Made by a program: the position numbers and the translations under genes
Shown here: positions 26,881 through 36,515 of the stretch, piece by piece
Numbering within the stretch: position 1 is the first letter of the stretch
How the letters are laid out: each line of letters begins with the position of its first letter
Source: Bacteroidales bacterium
GTDB lineage: Bacteria; Bacteroidota; Bacteroidia; Bacteroidales; UBA3824
Direction of reading: 5' to 3'
Assembly: GCA_016293845.1 (NCBI GenBank)
Contig: JAEDDH010000006.1
Coordinates: 1-64,000, forward strand
DNA: 64,000 bases
The notes under the pieces: generated by a model
Seen by the model: the letters and a program-made list of their open reading frames with translations, nothing else
The model's database searches: none
Told to the model about the DNA's origin: nothing

Positions 26881-28500
26881 GCTAAAACGTCTTTGACTGC
26901 GATATTGTTTGGGAGATATATTAAATTGCTTTAAGAACAAAGTGCAGAAGTAAGATTGAGAACCAAAGCCTGTGATATCTGCAATCTCTTTTATCGAAAT
27001 ATCTTTGTTTAGAAGCAAATCAGCGGCTTTATTGAGGCGAATGGTACGAATATACTCATTAGGATTTTGACCTGTAATGGCTTTCAACTTACGCTGAAAG
27101 TGTCCGCGGCTCATGCCTATCTCCTCGCTAAGAGTTTCAACATTGAGGTTAGGATCAGATAGACGTTTGTTTATTACGGCAGATACACGTTTGAGCAAAT
27201 CTCGCTCTTGAATAGAAGATATGCGCCCCTCTGGTAGCAATGATTCGTTGCTATACTTGCTTCTCAGCATCTTTCGCTGCTCTATTAGTTTATTTACCAT
27301 CAGCGAAAGATATTTAAAGTCGAATGGTTTGGCGATAAATAAATCTCCGCCACTTTCAGCACATTCGATACGGCTTTGAACAGAATCATTTTCCGACAAA
27401 ACTATTACAGGAATATGGCATGTATCATTATTCCCTTTTAAAGAGCGGCACATGGTTAACCCATCCATCTTGGGCATAGGAATTTCGGTGATTATCAAAT
27501 CGGGCAAGGTAGCCATAGCTTTGTCTAAACCAGTTTTGCCATTTGATGCTGTTTCTACATTATATAACGGTGACAACAATGCCGACATATAATTTAAAAT
27601 ATTTGTATCAGAATCTACAATCAGCACAGTTTCAGAGCCTCCCTCTTTGCCATCTCCCGAAACTCGCAACATGTTTTTACCCTTTGGCAGCACAACAGGT
27701 TTTAAATGTTCAAATTTGGTGTTAGATACATCTGATTTAAACTCAGCACCACTTGTAAGCATTACAGTCAACTCAATGCCATTGGCGCCAAAATGAGATA
27801 CTTCCACTTTGCCATGATGCATACGTATTATATGGCACAAAAACCAAATGATGGCATATTGGTTAGATAAATCTTGTTTTTGAATATCAGAATGAGACAT
27901 ATTAATCAACTCCGAAACTTTGGTAAAATTGAATCCCGATTCACTGTCGCGAAGTTTTATTAAAAGATTGTTATCCTCAGAGTCGATTAGCACTTCTAAA
28001 GACTTAGGCTTAGAAACGTATGAAACCGACTCGGCTATTATAATATAAAGTGCGGCATCAATCTTTTCTTTATCAATATAAGCGGAATAAGAGGGAATTA
28101 CAGCATTGAACTTAAAATCAACACCTTGCTGATTAGCAACACTTGAATATCCACTGCAAATATCTGATACAAAGGCAACTACATCAGTTTTTTCAGCCAC
28201 AAGATTATTGTGATCAAACCCTATTTCGGCTATAATATCCGATAGGCGAAATAGTCGCGAGGCATTGCCAAGCATATAATTATAAAGTGTTTTTTGATTT
28301 TCATCGTGATTTTTGTCTCCTGATAGAGATTTGAGCTGCGAAACTAAATTAGAAACAGGAGTGCGAAACAATTTGGATACATTTGAATAAAAAAACTTAA
28401 TATCGTTGAGTTGCTTCAATCTTCGCTTGTGAAAGAGAAACGCACATACAATTCCTGAAACTACTAAAACTAAAATAAGTATCAAACAAAAATATCCCAT
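26872..28500 (-). CDS. membrane-anchored AraC-type regulator with degenerate kinase and receiver domains
   Basis: The 542-residue product resembles the cytoplasmic half of a hybrid two-component system. It has one membrane helix (residues 3-23) and no periplasmic sensor. A histidine-kinase-like region follows in which the H-box reads VSKLFRTPVSNL, so the phospho-accepting His is absent. The ATPase-like region has no convincing N or G boxes. A receiver domain (VLIVDSDTNILNYMSALL) reads LIITEIPMPKMDG where the phosphorylated Asp should be, so that residue is Glu. A C-terminal AraC helix-turn-helix pair is intact (LSEEIGMSRGHFQRKLKAIT, IKEIADITGFGSQSYFCTLF). It is upstream of susC on the same strand and probably controls it, by a signal other than phosphotransfer. 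Confidence 0.8.
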   Translation of the reverse strand: MGYFCLILILVLVVSGIVCAFLFHKRRLKQLNDIKFFYSNVSKLFRTPVSNLVSQLKSLSGDKNHDENQKTLYNYMLGNASRLFRLSDIIAEIGFDHNNLVAEKTDVVAFVSDICSGYSSVANQQGVDFKFNAVIPSYSAYIDKEKIDAALYIIIAESVSYVSKPKSLEVLIDSEDNNLLIKLRDSESGFNFTKVSELINMSHSDIQKQDLSNQYAIIWFLCHIIRMHHGKVEVSHFGANGIELTVMLTSGAEFKSDVSNTKFEHLKPVVLPKGKNMLRVSGDGKEGGSETVLIVDSDTNILNYMSALLSPLYNVETASNGKTGLDKAMATLPDLIITEIPMPKMDGLTMCRSLKGNNDTCHIPVIVLSENDSVQSRIECAESGGDLFIAKPFDFKYLSLMVNKLIEQRKMLRSKYSNESLLPEGRISSIQERDLLKRVSAVINKRLSDPNLNVETLSEEIGMSRGHFQRKLKAITGQNPNEYIRTIRLNKAADLLLNKDISIKEIADITGFGSQSYFCTLFLKQFNISPKQYRSQRRFSEE

Positions 28501-28624
28501 TTTTTAAATTATTTAATGAACAAAATTTAAAATAAATAGCTAATAAAACTATGTGGCAAAGGAAAATAAAAGAAACAACAATTCAAAATTTAAAATCAAA
28601 GATATTACAAAATCTAAAATAAAA

Positions 28625-29719
28625 TTATCGAATCCAAGGATTAGAAAACCGTTTATCATGAATAAAAGTGGTATCGCTCAATGTTAGCAAAAACGCTTTT
28701 AAATCATTTAAATCTCGTTGGCTAAGGTGCATGCCGCCATGGTTGGTGTTGATTGATAGCGGGTCGATATATGGCGAACGTTTAAGACCATTGTTGTAAA
28801 ATTCCAGCACTTCGTCGAGAGTCTTAAATCTGCCATCGTGCATATATGGCGCTGTAAATTCGATATTTCTGAGTGTGGGTACGCGATACTTGCCTTTATC
28901 CAAAGGATTTTGAGTTACTGCTGAGCGGTCGTTTTGACCTTCAAAATCTATATCTTTGGCGTTGTTCATAAAAAGGTTGGTAGTCCAAAGCGGCAAAGCG
29001 GGCGAACCATGACAATGAAAACAATCGGCTCCTTCGGTGGTAAAGAGCATAAGTCCGCGCATTTCGGATTTTGAGAGCTGCTCCTCCCCTGCCATAAAAC
29101 GGTCGAATTTAGAATTGAAGCTTACCAACGAACGCACAAACTGTGCTATTGCCTTAGAAATCAAATCAATATTAATTTCGTTAGTGCCAAAGGCTTTATA
29201 AAACATCTCGCGGTAACGTTTGTCTTGTTTTATGAGTTTAACAGCATTATTAATGTCCCCATCCATCTCGTGAGGGGCAATAATCGCCATAGGAACAGTG
29301 CTTTCGATATTTTTGTCGCTCTCCTTATTTATATAGCCGTTCCAAAAATAACCGTTGTTGTTCCAAACCAAATTGATTAAAGGCAACATAACATTTGGAG
29401 TCTTTTTTCCAGAATTGCCAACAGGACGACCATCTGGAAAAAGTTCTGTACCACATTCAAACGAATATTCTTGTTTGTGGCAAGTGGCGCAACTCATCGG
29501 CCTACGCTCATCGCCCGAAAGCCGTTCATCGTAAAAAAGATAACGTCCAAGGTTTACGCCGTCTACTGTCATAGGATTGTCGGCAGGAATATTGAGCGAA
29601 TCGGGGAAAAAAGGAACTCCTAAATCAAATGGCACAGGTTCGTATGTAATTTGCGGCATACGATTGGCACAAGACACAAGCAAAACTGATAAAATTACAG
29701 ATAAAAATATTGTTTTCAT
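28625..29719 (-). CDS. di-haem cytochrome c peroxidase family lipoprotein (MauG/MbnH-like)
   Basis: The 364-residue product has a lipoprotein signal (SVLLVSCANRM) and two c-type haem sites, CATCHKQ (about residues 77-83) and CFHCHGS (about 236-242). Family features include GRYLFYDERLSGD, RPMSCATCH, GKYRVPTLRNIEFTAPYMHDG and a C-terminal FLLTLSD. The family includes H2O2-reducing peroxidases and MauG/MbnH enzymes that oxidise tryptophan in partner proteins. It has its own strong promoter. An MbnP-like protein is encoded about 25 kb away at 54155, a possible partner. Confidence 0.88.
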   Translation of the reverse strand: MKTIFLSVILSVLLVSCANRMPQITYEPVPFDLGVPFFPDSLNIPADNPMTVDGVNLGRYLFYDERLSGDERRPMSCATCHKQEYSFECGTELFPDGRPVGNSGKKTPNVMLPLINLVWNNNGYFWNGYINKESDKNIESTVPMAIIAPHEMDGDINNAVKLIKQDKRYREMFYKAFGTNEINIDLISKAIAQFVRSLVSFNSKFDRFMAGEEQLSKSEMRGLMLFTTEGADCFHCHGSPALPLWTTNLFMNNAKDIDFEGQNDRSAVTQNPLDKGKYRVPTLRNIEFTAPYMHDGRFKTLDEVLEFYNNGLKRSPYIDPLSINTNHGGMHLSQRDLNDLKAFLLTLSDTTFIHDKRFSNPWIR

Positions 29720-29739
29720 CTCTTAATTATTAATAGCCA

Positions 29740-29771
29740 CAAAGGTAAAAAAATACTTGGAGGATTCCAAA
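29740..29771 (-). promoter_or_regulatory. promoter of the di-haem peroxidase gene
   Basis: On the minus strand TTTG (29768-29771), a 20-base spacer and TACCTTTG (29740-29747) match the consensus exactly, with the start codon about 20 bases further on. Confidence 0.8.
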
Positions 29772-29884
29772 AGATTCACTAATTTTGTTTCGTGCTAAAA
29801 AACGTTAAATGAAAAAATACACATGCAACATGTACGTTTGTTTATTTGACTATAAAAGAGAAAATAATTTAAAATAAACGATAG

Positions 29885-31438
29885 ATGAAAAAAATAATTA
29901 TAGCATTGATGTTGTGTGCTTTGTGCGGCGGATTGCAGGCGCAGGGCTACGAAATTGGTATCAAAATCAAGTCGATTCCGGGCGACACCATTATCCTCGG
30001 ACACCATTTCAACGAGCGGCTTATCCCCGACGACACTGTAAAACTTGATTCTAAGGGTTTTGGTGTGTTTAAAGGCAAAGAAAAACTGCCCGGCGGTATG
30101 TATTTTATCTTTTTGCCAAGCCGAAACTATTTTGACATCCTTATTGATGATAATCAGAAGTTTACCATCGAAAACGACACTATACCGGCCAAATTTCTCG
30201 ATAATATGGTGATTACAGGCGACCTGCAAAACCAACTTTTTGTTGATTATCAGAAATTTCTTGGCAAATGCCGCACCGATTACGAAAAGGCAAAAACCGA
30301 CGATGAGAGAAACGCTATCAACCAACGAGTTGAAGATCAGTACAAAGAACAGATCACGAAGTATCCCGATATGTTTTTCTCTAAGTTCTTGACTGCCACT
30401 CGCGATGTTCCGATTCCCGCAGAAATCACCGACCAAAACGAGCGTTACTTTTATTATAAGGCGCACTATTTCGACAATTTCCCTGTGTCGGATGGCCGTT
30501 TGCTCCGCACAGCTCTCTATGAGCCTAAAATTAAGCAATATATCGATAATATTGTAATTCAAATGCCCGACTCGCTTATAAAAGAGACCAATTGGCTTGT
30601 AAACGCAACCCGTCCAAAAGGCAAGTTGGTAAAGGGCGTAAACGACGAACTTTTCCGCTTTATGCTTGTTTACTTCTTTAATAAGTACGCTAAAAGCGAA
30701 GCGATGGTGGCCGAAAACGTATATTGCTCTCTTGCAGAAATTTACATAAAAGATGCCGTTTGGGATACCGACTCGTTTAAAACCGAACTTAAAAAGAAAA
30801 TCACCAAAAAAGAGAATTGTCTTGTAGGAAACATTTCAAAAAACCTTGTGCTCAAACAGTTACCCGACGATACTACAAAAATCAACGCTCTCCGTCCGTT
30901 TACCGAAGTGCTTAAAACAAAGGGTGTGGACATTGAAACTAAAAAACCCGATTTTGAAGCACGTAGAAACGATGTTGTGCAAATTCTTGACGATCTTATC
31001 AGACATTTTGGAGGATATATTGATATGCACAAAACTCCCTCAAAATACACGCTCATAGTATTTTGGGAGCCCGACTGCAGCCATTGCAAAGAGGAGATTC
31101 CTAAGCTATTCAAATTTTATCAAGACACTCTTAAAAACGAAGGTGTAAAGGTGTGGGCTGTGTATATGAACCGCAGCGTTGACAAACTCGGCGACCTTCA
31201 CAGACATGTAAACAAATGGTTTGATTTTGTACAAGAAAAACACTTGATGGCTCCGGGTTGGATCAACTGTTGGAACCCATTCGACCAATACCGTGATAAT
31301 TACGACATTAACTCCTCTCCTACTTTCTACTTGCTCGACGAAAAAAAGGAGATTCTCGCCAAACGTATAGGACACAAACAGGCTTACGAACTTATCAGAA
31401 TGATTGAGGACGACAAGGCCAAACGTGGCGAAAAATAA
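29885..31438 (+). CDS. TlpA-like thiol-disulfide oxidoreductase with DUF4369/DUF5106-type N-terminus
   Basis: The 517-residue product has a signal peptide (IALMLCALCGGLQAQ), a beta-rich domain (KSIPGDTIILGHHFNE, LPGGMYFIFLP), a helical middle, and a C-terminal thioredoxin-like domain with the redox motif in VFWEPDCSHCKEEIPKLF (about residues 396-413) and the cis-Pro in NSSPTFYLLDE. It probably acts in the periplasm or on the cell surface in thiol redox or cytochrome c maturation. TACGTTTG at 29833-29840 may be its -7 element. It is followed 4 bases later by a paralogue. Confidence 0.85.
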   Translation: MKKIIIALMLCALCGGLQAQGYEIGIKIKSIPGDTIILGHHFNERLIPDDTVKLDSKGFGVFKGKEKLPGGMYFIFLPSRNYFDILIDDNQKFTIENDTIPAKFLDNMVITGDLQNQLFVDYQKFLGKCRTDYEKAKTDDERNAINQRVEDQYKEQITKYPDMFFSKFLTATRDVPIPAEITDQNERYFYYKAHYFDNFPVSDGRLLRTALYEPKIKQYIDNIVIQMPDSLIKETNWLVNATRPKGKLVKGVNDELFRFMLVYFFNKYAKSEAMVAENVYCSLAEIYIKDAVWDTDSFKTELKKKITKKENCLVGNISKNLVLKQLPDDTTKINALRPFTEVLKTKGVDIETKKPDFEARRNDVVQILDDLIRHFGGYIDMHKTPSKYTLIVFWEPDCSHCKEEIPKLFKFYQDTLKNEGVKVWAVYMNRSVDKLGDLHRHVNKWFDFVQEKHLMAPGWINCWNPFDQYRDNYDINSSPTFYLLDEKKEILAKRIGHKQAYELIRMIEDDKAKRGEK

Positions 31439-31442
31439 GGTT

Positions 31443-32783
31443 ATGAAATTAGCACTTTCTATATTATTGACAACAAGCGCGTTGGTATCGATGGCACAGG
31501 GTTACGAACTAAAACTCCGTGCCACCGACGCTCCGCCGCAAAAGGTTCGCCTTGCATATTATTACGAAGAAAAACAGTATCTTGTAACCGATTCGGCTCC
31601 CACCGACAAGGGATACTACGTCTTTAAGGGCAACCGACAACTGCCTGCTGGTATTTATTCGATTATTTTAGACGGCAGCGGACAATATTTTGATTTGCTA
31701 ATCGATGGCAACAATCAAAATTTTATAATGAGATGCTCTGCCAACGACCCGCAGAAAACAATGAAGATAACGGGTTCGGATGTTAATGCCAAATTCTATG
31801 ATTATCAGCGGCGTATGACCGAACTTGTAAGGCAGCAGCGCGAACTCGACACCGCTAAAAAATACGAAAAAGATTCTGCAAAAATAGAGCAATTAGACCT
31901 AAAACTCAGCAAGATAGATAGGCAATACGAACAAGCTTGGCAAAACGAGGCTGCGGCAAACCCAAACACAATCCTTGCCGATGTGCTCAACGGACTCAAC
32001 GCCACCAACTATCCGGGCGACAGCATGTTTCACTACATCAATTTTGCTCAGCCGGGATTGCTACGTTCACCGTTTTTTTACAAGAGCATAAGAGCACACA
32101 TTGCACGGCATATCGAAGACGGCGCACACGAAATTATGCGTCAAACAGACAGAATAATTGCAATGAGCAAGGCAAATTTTGAAGTGTATCGCTATGTATC
32201 GTTCTATCTGTTAAGTTTTTACCGAACGTTTTACAAATTAGGCATGAACGAGGTGTTTGTGCATATTGCCGACAACTATTTTTTGTCGGATACTGTTAAA
32301 ACCATTAACGACGAAACACGTAAAATGATTGAAGAACAGCGAAATATCTACCGTTCGGCAATGATAGGTTACGATGCTCATAATTTTTCGGCTCGGCACA
32401 CAGGCACCAACGACACCATCAATATTTTTGATTATGCCAGCAACAAACCAATTTTGCTGATGTTTTGGGCAAACGGATGCGGACATTGCGACAGTGCCGA
32501 AAATGCCATAAAGTATTACTATTCAGGTCTTTTGCGTAATGGCTATCAAGTGTACTCGCTATGCAACGATGATTTTTCTTACGAGAGTATCAAGGCAAAC
32601 TCTGAACGCAAAAACTTTCCGTGGATCGACCTTTGCGACACCAAAAATATGTCGCGTTTTCGCGAATATTACTACGTGGTGAGCACACCAATAATGTACG
32701 TTATCGACGAAAAAAGGCGAATTGTAGCCAAATTGGTGGGCGAAGGCCGAATTTCTCAAGCATTACAACAATTATCTTTATAA
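31443..32783 (+). CDS. second TlpA-like thiol-disulfide oxidoreductase
   Basis: The 446-residue product has a signal peptide (LALSILLTTSALVSMAQ) and shares the domain order of the preceding gene, starting GYELKLRATDAPPQKVRL. The thioredoxin-like domain has the motif LMFWANGCGHCDSAENAI, with cysteines in CGHC, and the cis-Pro in VSTPIMYVIDEKRR. The two genes are tandem paralogues separated by 4 bases and are co-transcribed. The start at 31443 was chosen for the signal peptide; the upstream in-frame codon lies inside the previous gene. Confidence 0.85.
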   Translation: MKLALSILLTTSALVSMAQGYELKLRATDAPPQKVRLAYYYEEKQYLVTDSAPTDKGYYVFKGNRQLPAGIYSIILDGSGQYFDLLIDGNNQNFIMRCSANDPQKTMKITGSDVNAKFYDYQRRMTELVRQQRELDTAKKYEKDSAKIEQLDLKLSKIDRQYEQAWQNEAAANPNTILADVLNGLNATNYPGDSMFHYINFAQPGLLRSPFFYKSIRAHIARHIEDGAHEIMRQTDRIIAMSKANFEVYRYVSFYLLSFYRTFYKLGMNEVFVHIADNYFLSDTVKTINDETRKMIEEQRNIYRSAMIGYDAHNFSARHTGTNDTINIFDYASNKPILLMFWANGCGHCDSAENAIKYYYSGLLRNGYQVYSLCNDDFSYESIKANSERKNFPWIDLCDTKNMSRFREYYYVVSTPIMYVIDEKRRIVAKLVGEGRISQALQQLSL

Positions 32784-32798
32784 CAAATAGTTACAATA

Positions 32799-33353
32799 AT
32801 GAAAAAAGCTTATATTCTTCTTGCAGAAGGTTTTGAACTTGTCGAGGCTCTTGCACCTTACGATGTGTTTTGCCGCGGCGGTATCAATGTTAAAACTGTT
32901 TCGATAAACAACCATCCTCAGGTTTCGGCATCCAACAAAGTAAAGGTAGAAGCCGATTTTCTGATTTCTGAAGTTACTGATTTCGACAATGTTGATTTAA
33001 TTTATCTTCCCGGCGGCTATCCCGGCTACGAAAACCTTGGCAACGACCCTCAAGTGGGCGAAATAGCCAAAAAACACTACGAATCGGGAAAACTTCTTGC
33101 TGCTATCTGCGGCGCTCCCACAGTGCTGTTAAAAAATCAAATAGCCTTAGGAAAAAATGTTACTGCACATTCGAGCTGCAAAATCGAAATGGCATTGAGT
33201 TACAAATACACAGGCCGTGCAATCGAAGAGGATGGAAACCTCTTTACCTGCATTGGCGCAGGACATTCGGTTGATTTTGCCATACGCCTTGCAGAAAAAC
33301 TCGAAGGTCCTGAGGCTGTCCTCAAAATCAAAAAAGGAATGGAATTGAATTAA
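32799..33353 (+). CDS. DJ-1/PfpI family protein
   Basis: The 184-residue product covers the whole DJ-1 fold: KKAYILLAEGFELVEALAP (with the conserved Glu), LIYLPGGYPGYENLG, and the nucleophile elbow LLAAICGAPTVLLKN with Cys at about 108. Members act as glyoxalases, deglycases, chaperones or redox sensors. It lies 15 bases after the second TlpA-like gene and is probably in that operon. Confidence 0.92.
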   Translation: MKKAYILLAEGFELVEALAPYDVFCRGGINVKTVSINNHPQVSASNKVKVEADFLISEVTDFDNVDLIYLPGGYPGYENLGNDPQVGEIAKKHYESGKLLAAICGAPTVLLKNQIALGKNVTAHSSCKIEMALSYKYTGRAIEEDGNLFTCIGAGHSVDFAIRLAEKLEGPEAVLKIKKGMELN

Positions 33354-33368
33354 GGTGTAAAACCCACC

Positions 33369-34010
33369 CTATATTTTAAAGGCTATGAGGGCGATGTCGT
33401 CGGTTTGAAGATTATTGCCCTTGTAGTTAAAAATATATTTAGAAAGTTGTGCCGCCTGCTCAGCCATTGGCAACGACGAATATACATCAAGTTTAGTACG
33501 GGTAAACTCGCCTGCCTTTACATAGCGTCCGATTGGCATCTTATCGCCTTTTACTTCTATTAACTCGTTGTTTTTTACTATAATAGCGGGACGTTGCGCT
33601 CCCGAAAAATAAGCCTCTTGGGTTTGGGTATCGTATACCACCACTGCCACGTTCATACCATCGCTGCGCATTGCTCCGTCTTTGTCAACACCAAACGACG
33701 AAATAACTTTTTCGCACAACTGTGTAAGGATATAGTCGGGCATAAGTTCGCCTCTGCTAAAATCAAGAATCTGATAAAGAAACGATATTCCCATACATAC
33801 AAGCACCGCTCCCAGAAAGTATTCTGTCGGTTATGTTGTCAAAGGTTTTGGCGGGGCAGCGGTAAGTTCGCGGAATTTAAGTTTTTCGTGTATGTAATAG
33901 CCCACAAAACACAGAATCATAAGTATCACGCCAATCACCGATACTCTAACTATGCCTGCCTGAACCGTTTTTTTTCTTCTTCAATTTCTTTTTTTGAACG
34001 CTCTTTCTTT
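33369..34010 (-). pseudogene. decayed SpoIIE/PP2C-type phosphatase with membrane segment
   Basis: Only pieces remain. Near the 5' end a coiled coil (KERSKKEIEEEKK) runs, after a frame change in an A run, into a membrane helix (VRVSVIGVILMILCFVGYY). The catalytic core then begins abruptly (GAVLVCMGISFLYQILD, CEKVISSFGVDKDGAM, RSDGMNVAVVVYD, FSGAQRPAIIV, KGDKMPIGRYVKAGEF). The text jumps from TKLDVY to SSLPMAEQAAQLSKYIF, so the usual SDG-containing segment is lost, and ends QTDDIALIAFKI. The first metal-binding Asp region is also missing. Relatives are membrane-bound PP2C phosphatases of Bacteroidetes. Confidence 0.75.
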
Positions 34011-34108
34011 ATGTTTTACAAAATATGTTCCCGTTTTTGTCCTACAAAAGGCAACCAATTTTTATACGATAAAAAATTAATTCTTTTGGAGATTTTGCCC
34101 CCAAAAAC

Positions 34109-36358
34109 TTACACCAACAGACCTTTGATTTTATCGGTTTCGCCTGCCAAAATAAGCATGTCGCCCTCGTTGAGAATGGCATCGGCAGTGGGATTCATAG
34201 TGGTTTCACCATTATGTTCGATACCAAGCACCACGCACTGAGCCAATTCGCCAATGCGCGATTCGGCTAACTTTTTACCACAAAACGACATTCCCGGCTG
34301 CACTTGAAGTTGTTCGAGCGAAAATGTAGAAACACGTCCAGCATCGGTCTTGGATGCAGAATCAACGGTAGTTTCAAGTTTTTGACGGAAAAGTTTTATT
34401 TGCTCGTCGCTGCCCGCCACCACAATACGGTCGTGAGGATAAAGACGTTCTCTGCCACCCGGAGCGTTGATATTCAATCCACCACGCACAATGCGCACAA
34501 TATTTACGCCGCACGAATGTCGAAGGTCGAGATTGAGAAGTTGATGACCACAGTAAAGCGATTCGGGATTGAGTTCAAAATCAGCAAGATGCAGGTCGTA
34601 ATCACGAAAAGCATCCTCCACCTCGCGACGAACGGAACGGTTTTTCTCTTGTTCGCGCTCACGTGCCGAAAGATTGTCGATAAAGCGTTTTTCGATGCTC
34701 GACGACTGCTTTTGAATCTTGCTCGAAAACGTGATAATTGCCACAATTGCCACCGCCGACACAATCAGCAAACCAAGCGTAAGATTAAAATAGCGACCTA
34801 TGCAGGCTGTAATAAACACCATAGCCAAAACATTCCGCGCCACAGTGAGTGCTATAAGTCCCGCACGCTTGTAAGTTCTGTCTTGACGGAGTTTTTGGGC
34901 TTCGGGAGCGTTTTTGTGGCTCGAAATCATCTTGTATAAAAATGGAGAAAGCAAAAGCAAGAGTCCCGACAATGCCACAAGCCGCGAAACCCATTCAAAG
35001 TTTTCGGGCAACACTGCCGACATCGCTCCCACTATCCAACTCGAAAGAAACTGTTGGTAAAGCATTATTACAAAGGCACTTACAATACCGTAAACTGCCA
35101 CCGAAATTCCCACTTTTTTGAGCAATTGGCGCATAATACCTTGCTGAGCCACAGTGGATTTGCCTTGTTGAAGCCGTCCGATAAGCGAGAAAATTTTTTT
35201 AGGTAAAATCCTCTCTAACAGTGAGTAAGCGGGTTCGGCAAGTTTGATTGTGTAAGGCGTAAGAAACGTGGTTATCACCGAAACAGCCACCACAACGGGA
35301 TAAAGGAATTTTTCGGTAACGCCAATCGATTCGCCAAACTGCGCAATGATAAAGGCAAATTCGCCCACCTGAGTAAGCGCAAACGCCGACTGCATAGCGA
35401 TTTTCATCGGCTGACCCGACAGCGTGATGCCGAGCGTTGCAAATATTATCTGTCCAAAAATTACGGTTAATGTAATAATCAAAATCGGCAGCCAATATTC
35501 TGCCAACGTTGCCGGCGCAATCATCATACCCACCGACACAAAAAATATCGCGCCAAAAAGGTTTTTGATTGGCGACATAAGTTTTTCAATGCGTTCACAT
35601 TCAACGGTTTCAGAGAGTATCGAACCCATCACAAACGCGCCGAGAGCCTCGCTGAATCCTGCCATTTTTGCCACCAAAACCATTCCGAGGCAAAGTCCGA
35701 GCGCCACAATGGTCATAGTTTCGTCGTTGAGGTGCTGACGGCATTTTCTCAACAGCGTAGGAATCAGCGTAATGCCCGCCACAAACCACAATATCAAATA
35801 TGCCATCAATTTGCCCACCTGCGCCAACATCTCCACGCCGTCAAACTGCTGATTAACAGCAATCGACGCCAACAGCACCATCAGCACCACGGCAAACAAA
35901 TCTTCAACCACGAGTATTCCAAAACATATTTCGGCAAATTTGTGCTGACGCAATCCAAGGTCGTCTAACGCCTTGAAAACTATTGTAGTAGACGACATAC
36001 AGAGCATTCCGCCGAGGAAAAGCGAGTTCATTTCGCTCCATCCCATCATCCGTCCGAGCATAAATCCGCTGCCCATCATACCAACAACAATGGTAAGGCA
36101 GCCGATAAATGCCGTAGAGCCCATTTTCAAGAGTTTTTTGAACGAAAATTCCAAACCGAGGGTAAAGAGAAGGAATATCACGCCCACCTGACCCCAAGTT
36201 TCGGCGCTTTCCACGTTTACCCACGACGAACCCGCCACATACGGTCCGGCAAGGATTCCCGCCACTATATATCCCAAAACCACAGGCTGTTTGAGCCATT
36301 TGCACAAAAGACTGATGGCCCCCGCCACCAACATTATAATTCCTAAATCGTGAAGCAT
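34109..36358 (-). CDS. CPA2-family cation/proton antiporter with two RCK_C domains (Kef-like)
   Basis: The 749-residue product begins with MLHDLGIIMLVAGAISLL and has about 12 membrane helices of the Na+/H+ exchanger fold (VVLGYIVAGILAGPYV, LFTLGLEFSFKKL, EALGAFVMGSIL). An additional helical part extends to about residue 560, a charged linker follows, and there are two C-terminal TrkA_C-type domains (VNIVRIVRGG ... DRIVVAGSDEQIK and CVVLGIEHNGE ... DMLILAGETDKI). It probably exports K+ or Na+ for H+. The start at 36358 was chosen because the upstream in-frame extension belongs to an ORF6N gene remnant. TACCTTTG (36381-36388, minus) is a likely -7 element. Confidence 0.88.
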   Translation of the reverse strand: MLHDLGIIMLVAGAISLLCKWLKQPVVLGYIVAGILAGPYVAGSSWVNVESAETWGQVGVIFLLFTLGLEFSFKKLLKMGSTAFIGCLTIVVGMMGSGFMLGRMMGWSEMNSLFLGGMLCMSSTTIVFKALDDLGLRQHKFAEICFGILVVEDLFAVVLMVLLASIAVNQQFDGVEMLAQVGKLMAYLILWFVAGITLIPTLLRKCRQHLNDETMTIVALGLCLGMVLVAKMAGFSEALGAFVMGSILSETVECERIEKLMSPIKNLFGAIFFVSVGMMIAPATLAEYWLPILIITLTVIFGQIIFATLGITLSGQPMKIAMQSAFALTQVGEFAFIIAQFGESIGVTEKFLYPVVVAVSVITTFLTPYTIKLAEPAYSLLERILPKKIFSLIGRLQQGKSTVAQQGIMRQLLKKVGISVAVYGIVSAFVIMLYQQFLSSWIVGAMSAVLPENFEWVSRLVALSGLLLLLSPFLYKMISSHKNAPEAQKLRQDRTYKRAGLIALTVARNVLAMVFITACIGRYFNLTLGLLIVSAVAIVAIITFSSKIQKQSSSIEKRFIDNLSAREREQEKNRSVRREVEDAFRDYDLHLADFELNPESLYCGHQLLNLDLRHSCGVNIVRIVRGGLNINAPGGRERLYPHDRIVVAGSDEQIKLFRQKLETTVDSASKTDAGRVSTFSLEQLQVQPGMSFCGKKLAESRIGELAQCVVLGIEHNGETTMNPTADAILNEGDMLILAGETDKIKGLLV

Positions 36359-36515
36359 AATTGACTTTTTATTTCCACCGCAAAGGTAAGGATTTTTTTT
36401 GAGATGGAGATAGGAAATTTTCAACGATAAAATTTGGAGCAAAGAGGAATTTGAGACGCAAGTGAATGGATTGGAAATACCGAGATTATAAAGAGTGGAA
36501 ACACCGATAGAACCG

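Noticed and set aside
21673..29719. Polysaccharide utilisation locus
   Set aside because: There is a SusC/SusD pair and a regulator, but no glycoside hydrolase, lyase, sulfatase or surface glycan-binding protein, so no glycan substrate can be claimed.
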